A stretch of DNA of 64,000 nucleotides, taken from assembly GCF_016808095.1 (NCBI RefSeq), contig NC_068971.1:2418001-2482000 (forward strand), read 5' to 3'. Positions 60,801-64,000 of the stretch are shown piece by piece (positions within the stretch are counted from its first letter, which is position 1; each line of letters begins with the position of its first letter). Below the pieces are notes generated by a model. It was not told where the DNA came from. It worked only from the letters and a program-made list of their open reading frames with translations, and did not search any database. Source of the DNA: Vigna angularis (Eukaryota; Streptophyta; Magnoliopsida; Fabales; Fabaceae). A program made the position numbers and the translations under genes.

Positions 60801-62245
60801 AGATTCTTTTAGCTGCTTCTCAAGTGAACACACCTTGTCCCTTAAAGTGGCAACCTCAGAATTGGCAAGAACTAGTTTACCATCCAATTGCTCAATCTTG
60901 TCTGACGGAACATCCCTCTCTGTCAATTGTTCTAGAGGAGTTTCAAGCTTAGCTCTGAGCACAGATTCACGCTGACTTAAGCCATTCAAATTGAACTGAG
61001 AAATCTGGAGTCTACCCAACAGCTCTTTCGAAATTCCTATCAGTATCTCACGTGTATTATCTGCCTCAAGCCATTTTTCCCAAACATCAGTTGCTTCTTC
61101 CTCCACGAGACTTAGCTTTTGTTCTAAAGAAGCCATCCTTTGTTTTAGATTTTCTTCAATTTTCCTTGAGTCAAAGAAATTCTTCTCAAGATCCATTTCG
61201 TTTGCTAAAGATTTCTCTAGCATCCTCAGAACAAGTCTCTGTTGCTCAGTTGTGTGCATGGTTATTACCGAGCTTACATTTAAAGATTCATCATCCTCTA
61301 GGGTGATTTCAACATCTTCAATATTGTCTGTTGTCATTAAAAAATGGGGTAAAAGAACATTTATCAGAAATGGAGAATTATTTATTCAAAGATATTCTTA
61401 TTGATCACAGTTCTTATTGATCAAGATTCATCATGAGTCAGCCATTTTAAGCCAGTAACTCCAAGATTTTCTTCGCAAATTTTTCTTCTAATGAAAGAGG
61501 AAATCCATTAATACAGGAGGAGTTCCCATCCACTACACAAACAATTTCATGTGAAAATGGAAGTGGACCCCCCTCCCCCGCCAGAATATGATGGGACAGA
61601 CATAAAAGATTTCTTAGAAATATCCTTTTCTAACAACTTAAAGAAAACGACAAAATCATGAAATAAATGACGCCAGGCAATCAATGTGCCACCAAAAAAT
61701 AAAACCTACATAAATGAATCAATCAATGAGATTCTTCGCATACCATTTCCTCCCCACTTATAAGAAGACAAAGTTCTCTCAAAACTAGCAGATAGTTTCT
61801 TAATCTCTGAAAACTGCTCCTCGGCCTGCTTCAAACATTGTTCAGAATCAAGCAAATTGTCTTGCCAGGGCTTGCAAGAGGCTGCCCTATCTCCAGCATC
61901 AGCAATCTCAGCATGAAGGGCGTCCAAGAACCTATCCAATTCCACAACCTCAGAACCCAACACCCCACATAACAGGCCAAACTCAAGAAACTTCCCAACA
62001 CAACCCACATCCACATCATTGTCTTCTCTGTCCAAAACAAAGCCCTCCAATTCAACCCCGAGAGCTTCCAAGTGCATCACAAAATTGTTTAAGTTTGCGA
62101 CTTTCTCAGAAAAACACGCCCGATTCAGTTCCAGCCCATCGAGCATTGTTACCATGTCATCACCCAGATCCCCAGCTGCTTCTCCACTGGAAGAAACCCC
62201 TCCAAGATCAATATCAACTGTGTCTTTAGCACTTTGAGTGTCCAT
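57850..62245 (-). CDS. WIT: WPP domain-interacting tail-anchored protein (WIT family)
   Basis: Four exons rebuilt from splice sites: 61744-62245, 60213-61327, 59482-59583 and 57850-58041, joining in frame to 636 residues. Introns all start GT and end AG. The first intron splits a GAC codon (KWGGN|D|NIEDVEI); the other two fall between codons. The N-terminal 170 residues are a helical WIT-specific region. From about 190 to 570 it is long coiled coil. The last exon ends with a single membrane span (614-630, LFMLSVLVLLFSAVTYL) and a six-residue tail, so it is tail-anchored. WIT proteins sit in the outer nuclear envelope, bind WIP proteins, RanGAP1 and myosin XI-i, and help nuclear shape and movement. 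Length matches WIT2 (about 630 residues) better than WIT1. No damage is seen. Intron 3 holds a small inverted-repeat element. Confidence 0.93.
58942..59088. mobile_element. Small MITE-like inverted repeat in WIT intron 3
   Basis: ATACTTTGACACCCA at 58942-58956 faces TGGGTGTCAAACTAT at 59074-59088, inverted with one mismatch. About 147 bases in total, AT-rich inside. No clear target duplication was found, so the transposon origin is inference. Confidence 0.45.
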
Positions 62246-63110
62246 TGTTCTAATTAACACTCCAGCACTTGTTCCTCTGGAACCCGGTACAGAAACCAAG
62301 TATTAAAATTCAAAAGATCATAAAGCCAAGAAATTGAATATAATCCATCAAAACCACCGGAGGGATACAATTTACAAATTAAAAGGGATAAGAGAAATGA
62401 ATGGAAGATGGTAGGTTTGAAGGAACTATTAAAATTTTCGCCATAATTGAAAAAGGGAATGAAACCATACCAGTTGAGAAGTGGGAATTTGAAGAAGAGT
62501 ATCGGGTCGGTTTGGATAACTGAATTGTTGATTATAGAGACAGTTGCGCCATAACCACGCAACCATACCCTTACCCGAAACTAATAGCTTCGATTTTTAA
62601 TTTTTATTTTTTTTCACACACTTAATCCTGTGCATAAACAAAAGTGCCAAGTCACCTTTTTCACCGACCAAACCAGAAAACCTATAAGCAAGATGTTCTT
62701 TTTTTTCTTTTGGTTGAAAGCTAATTTAGACAAACTTATGTCATACTCATCACTAGTATACTTATATGCAATTTAGTGGGCAAAAGCACACAAAAATGAT
62801 GTAATTATCTCTTTAAAATTATAAAAGTATTGTAATTTTATTATATTGGAGTTGTATAAATCTAACATGATTTTAATTTATATTACAATATAAAATATAT
62901 TGTTAATGACACAATTTTAATTAAAATTTTGAAAAAAATTGTAATAATCTGAAGTTACGCCAAACTAACCTGATTTTGAATTATATGACAAATTCATCTA
63001 ATTAAAATTATTTTATTATATTTTTTGTTGTGATTTATTCACATGTGATGATAAAAAAATTATAATTTATAATTAAGATTAACATAAAAGTGTAAATATA
63101 TATTTTATGA
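62246..63110. other. WIT upstream region
   Basis: Leader and promoter DNA of the WIT gene (minus strand), AT-rich from about 62590. No other gene is supported. It is bounded on the right by the start of an LTR. Confidence 0.5.
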
Positions 63111-64000
63111 TGTCAGATCTCATTAAAAACACACTCAAAACTACTATGAGCGGACGCCAGGTGTCAAACGAAGGAAATCTGGTAATCAGAAAGTGGGAGA
63201 CAGGTGTGGGTAGCGAAGTGGCCGTTCGTCCTTGACGGTGGTAGCAAAGCTTAGTTTTTCAAAACTCACGCCACTCTCTGCATGCAACCTCTCTTCCAAA
63301 CTCTGAAACTTCATTTTTCTCCTCCTTCTCTCTAAAAGCTTTTCCTTCTCTCTACAAAACACTCACTTTCCCTTCTCCTATCACCACTCAGGCACCGCTG
63401 GAGCACTCCCGGCATCAAGAGCTTCCAGTTGAACCAATCAATTTTTGGTTCTGAAACTGGTAAGTCACTTTCTCTTTAGAACGTTCGTTCTTCTTACACA
63501 TGCGAACCCAGATTCTTGGTTGCATGAATAGGTCACTTTGTTTTGAGTATTTCTGTTTTTCCTGTTTGGTTTAGTTTGTAAGGGGTGATCGTCGAACTCT
63601 AAGATTTCAGTAGTGGAGATATATTTCTGCATTGTTGAACGTTCGGTCACGCTTATAGGTAAGAGAAGCTTATATAATTTAATTGTATGTTCATTTTTAC
63701 GTTCGTTGCTAATTAATGCATGTTTGTTGAGTGGCTGAATGTATATGAAGTATGATTGTTTATATATTTTGACTATATGAAGTATGATTATTTACTATGA
63801 TATGGATGTTTGAGTTTATGAAAATAGATGTTGAGAGATGAATTGATATAAAGAATTCTAGTATGAAATTTCCCTATGAAAGTGTATGTTCGTCACTGAA
63901 CGGTCCTTGACCGTTCGGTTTTTCTAGTGAACTTGGTTGGAATTGGATTCTTTCATTTGGGAAGAATCCTAGTTGAGGACGAGCGTCTTCGTTTTGTAAT
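63111..64000 (+). repeat. Partial LTR of a second, related gypsy-type element
   Basis: Begins TGTCAGATCT (compare TGTGAGAACC of the first element's LTR on its coding strand), where sequence changes sharply from very AT-rich to CpG-bearing. Ordered matches to that LTR follow: ACTGGTAAGT, then TGCGAACC with TTCTTGGTTGCATG (63500-63526), then GGTAAGAGAAGCTT with AATTTAATT (63658-63682). CGTTCG/GAACGT words recur to the window end. It therefore looks like the same or a sister family in plus orientation, cut off by the window edge. It could be a solo LTR or the start of a full element. Confidence 0.65.

Overview
This is a plant nuclear window. The AT-rich intergenic DNA, introns with GT/AG borders, plant-only gene families (GLUTAMINE DUMPER, SOB5-like, WIT, PORR, PPR) and plant transposons all point that way. 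The style of the genes and repeats suggests a legume, probably Phaseoleae (Vigna or Phaseolus relatives); that placement is inference. There are no operons, ribosome binding sites, CRISPR arrays or bacterial mobile elements.

Layout. (a) 1-2.9 kb: an intact GLUTAMINE DUMPER gene (+). (b) 2962-12957: a complete Ty3/gypsy chromovirus of the Tekay/Del type, coded on the minus strand. It has 2612-bp LTRs that look identical, an ATATC target duplication, an initiator-tRNA-Met primer site, gag-protease and pol frames offset by one base, and tandem repeats inside the LTRs. It splits an older diverged ~400-bp duplication. (c) 13-19.3 kb: a MITE-like inverted-repeat element, a tRNA-Leu(CAG) gene (-), a PORR-domain pseudogene with two stops, and a rearranged 3' half of a CCR4-type deadenylase gene. 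(d) 23.8-34.4 kb: three apparently intact genes, namely SOB FIVE-LIKE (+), 6-phosphogluconate dehydrogenase (-) with a possible peroxisomal tail, and a group S bZIP factor (-). (e) 40748-46663: a Mutator-like element with long terminal inverted repeats and a perfect 9-bp target duplication. It carries a decayed transposase (-) and a convergent GRF zinc-finger gene (+). (f) 54.2-56.8 kb: a PPR editing-factor pseudogene (+). (g) 57850-62245: a four-exon WIT-type tail-anchored nuclear-envelope gene (-), which I rebuilt from splice sites. (h) 63111-64000: the start of a second LTR related to the first gypsy family, in the opposite orientation.

The living genes are unrelated single-copy housekeeping or regulatory genes: amino-acid export, cytokinin response, oxidative pentose phosphate pathway, transcription, and nuclear envelope anchoring. 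They do not form a cluster. The most unusual feature is the Mutator-like element. Its two genes face each other, one near each terminal repeat, as mudrA and mudrB do in maize MuDR, but the second gene encodes a GRF zinc finger. A second theme is decay: the PORR, PPR and transposase genes keep long open frames broken by a few stops, several of them consistent with C-to-T or G-to-A change.
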